NCBI GenBank assembly: GCA_050181465.1
Contig: JBFXDD010000072.1
Coordinates: 1 to 13,996 of the forward strand
Direction of reading: 5' to 3'
From: JACRLW01 sp050181465
GTDB taxonomy: Bacteria > Planctomycetota > UBA1135 > UBA2386
DNA: 13,996 nucleotides
Position 1 is the stretch's first letter, and each line of letters begins with the position of its first letter. This document shows positions 13,726 to 13,996 of this stretch, piece by piece. The notes beneath the pieces are model-generated. The model was not told the DNA's origin, did not search any database, and saw only the letters and a list, made by a program, of their open reading frames with translations. Made by a program: the position numbers and the translations under genes.

Positions 13726-13996
13726 ATGTTCCCCCGAACTGCTCGCTCACTCTCTCGCATTCCACGTCCTGCCCTGTGGGCAATCGCCGCCAGCTTCACC
13801 GCACCGTTCGTCGCCTCGCAGGCGACGCAGGTGTGGGAGGTCAGCGAAGTCAACAACCGGCTTGGGGCAGCCATCGACGCCGGTCATGACGTCAACGGCG
13901 ACGGCGTTCCCGACGTGATCGTCGGCGTCCCCGGCGGTGACGAGAACGGCGTCCCGACCGGACGCGCACGCGTGCTCTCGGGCACCAACGGCTCAG
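13726..13996 (+). CDS. FG-GAP repeat (integrin alpha-like propeller) secreted protein, 5' part
   Basis: The frame is open from the ATG at 13726 to the window end (90 full codons), so the gene continues beyond it. An N-terminal signal peptide is present (arginine-containing start, hydrophobic LWAIAASFTAPFVA, cleavage near A30-A33). The mature part enters an FG-GAP unit: LGAAIDAGHDVNGDG followed by VPDVIVGVPGGDENG. It carries the calcium-binding pattern D55-x-N57-x-D59-G-x-x-D63 of such blades, then the RARVLSGTNGS strand typical of planctomycete FG-GAP proteins. These form extracellular seven-bladed propellers thought to bind surfaces or ligands. No Shine-Dalgarno is seen; a CT-rich run precedes the start. 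It is divergent from the secreted-protein run. The number of repeats and any C-terminal module cannot be seen. Confidence 0.85.
   Translation, partial: MFPRTARSLSRIPRPALWAIAASFTAPFVASQATQVWEVSEVNNRLGAAIDAGHDVNGDGVPDVIVGVPGGDENGVPTGRARVLSGTNGS

Noticed and set aside
1..13996. tRNA, rRNA, riboswitch, toxin-antitoxin, restriction or phage-defence genes
   Set aside because: No sequence with the required conserved stems or protein motifs was found on either strand.

Overview
The window is GC-rich DNA with short intergenic gaps, weak or absent Shine-Dalgarno sequences and many secreted proteins. It most resembles a chromosomal segment of a planctomycete. The best support is the 1,161-residue secreted fusion of ThuA, a PVC-type beta-propeller dehydrogenase domain and cytochrome c, together with several secreted beta-rich proteins with related C-terminal ends and an FG-GAP protein. 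Taxonomy is inferred from protein families only; no rRNA or tRNA gene is present.

Layout. 1-56 is the 3' end of an unidentified plus-strand gene. 53-325 holds two copies of a large palindromic repeat, one of them internally deleted. A small membrane-protein gene (322-567, minus) converges on the repeat. 675-2836 is a translationally coupled plus-strand pair: a radical SAM enzyme resembling the tetraether-lipid synthase (Tes) family, then a divergent Lgt-like integral membrane protein. 2837-3357 has no confident gene. 3358-7703 is a minus-strand pair: the ThuA/propeller/cytochrome c protein followed by a sugar epimerase-type TIM barrel. A PAS-AraC regulator (7814-8572, plus) is divergent from that pair and probably controls it.

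8625-13231 is a minus-strand run of four secreted proteins. It comprises a jelly-roll-like protein, two six-cysteine paralogues and a GH16-like protein whose GTG start overlaps the upstream stop. A third repeat copy, in inverted orientation, lies between the two paralogues. After a 494-bp divergent spacer an FG-GAP protein gene begins at 13726 and runs off the window.

Two things stand out. First, the palindromic repeat is about 180-184 bp, nearly fully self-complementary, with termini of CTAG/TTAG type; these termini supply the TAG stop codons of three neighbouring genes. Second, the Tes-like/Lgt-like pair suggests a lipid-modifying step not assignable to a standard pathway. The ThuA operon plus PAS-AraC regulator looks like an oxidative sugar-utilisation locus, and the 8625-13231 cluster looks like cell-surface or extracellular proteins of unknown role.
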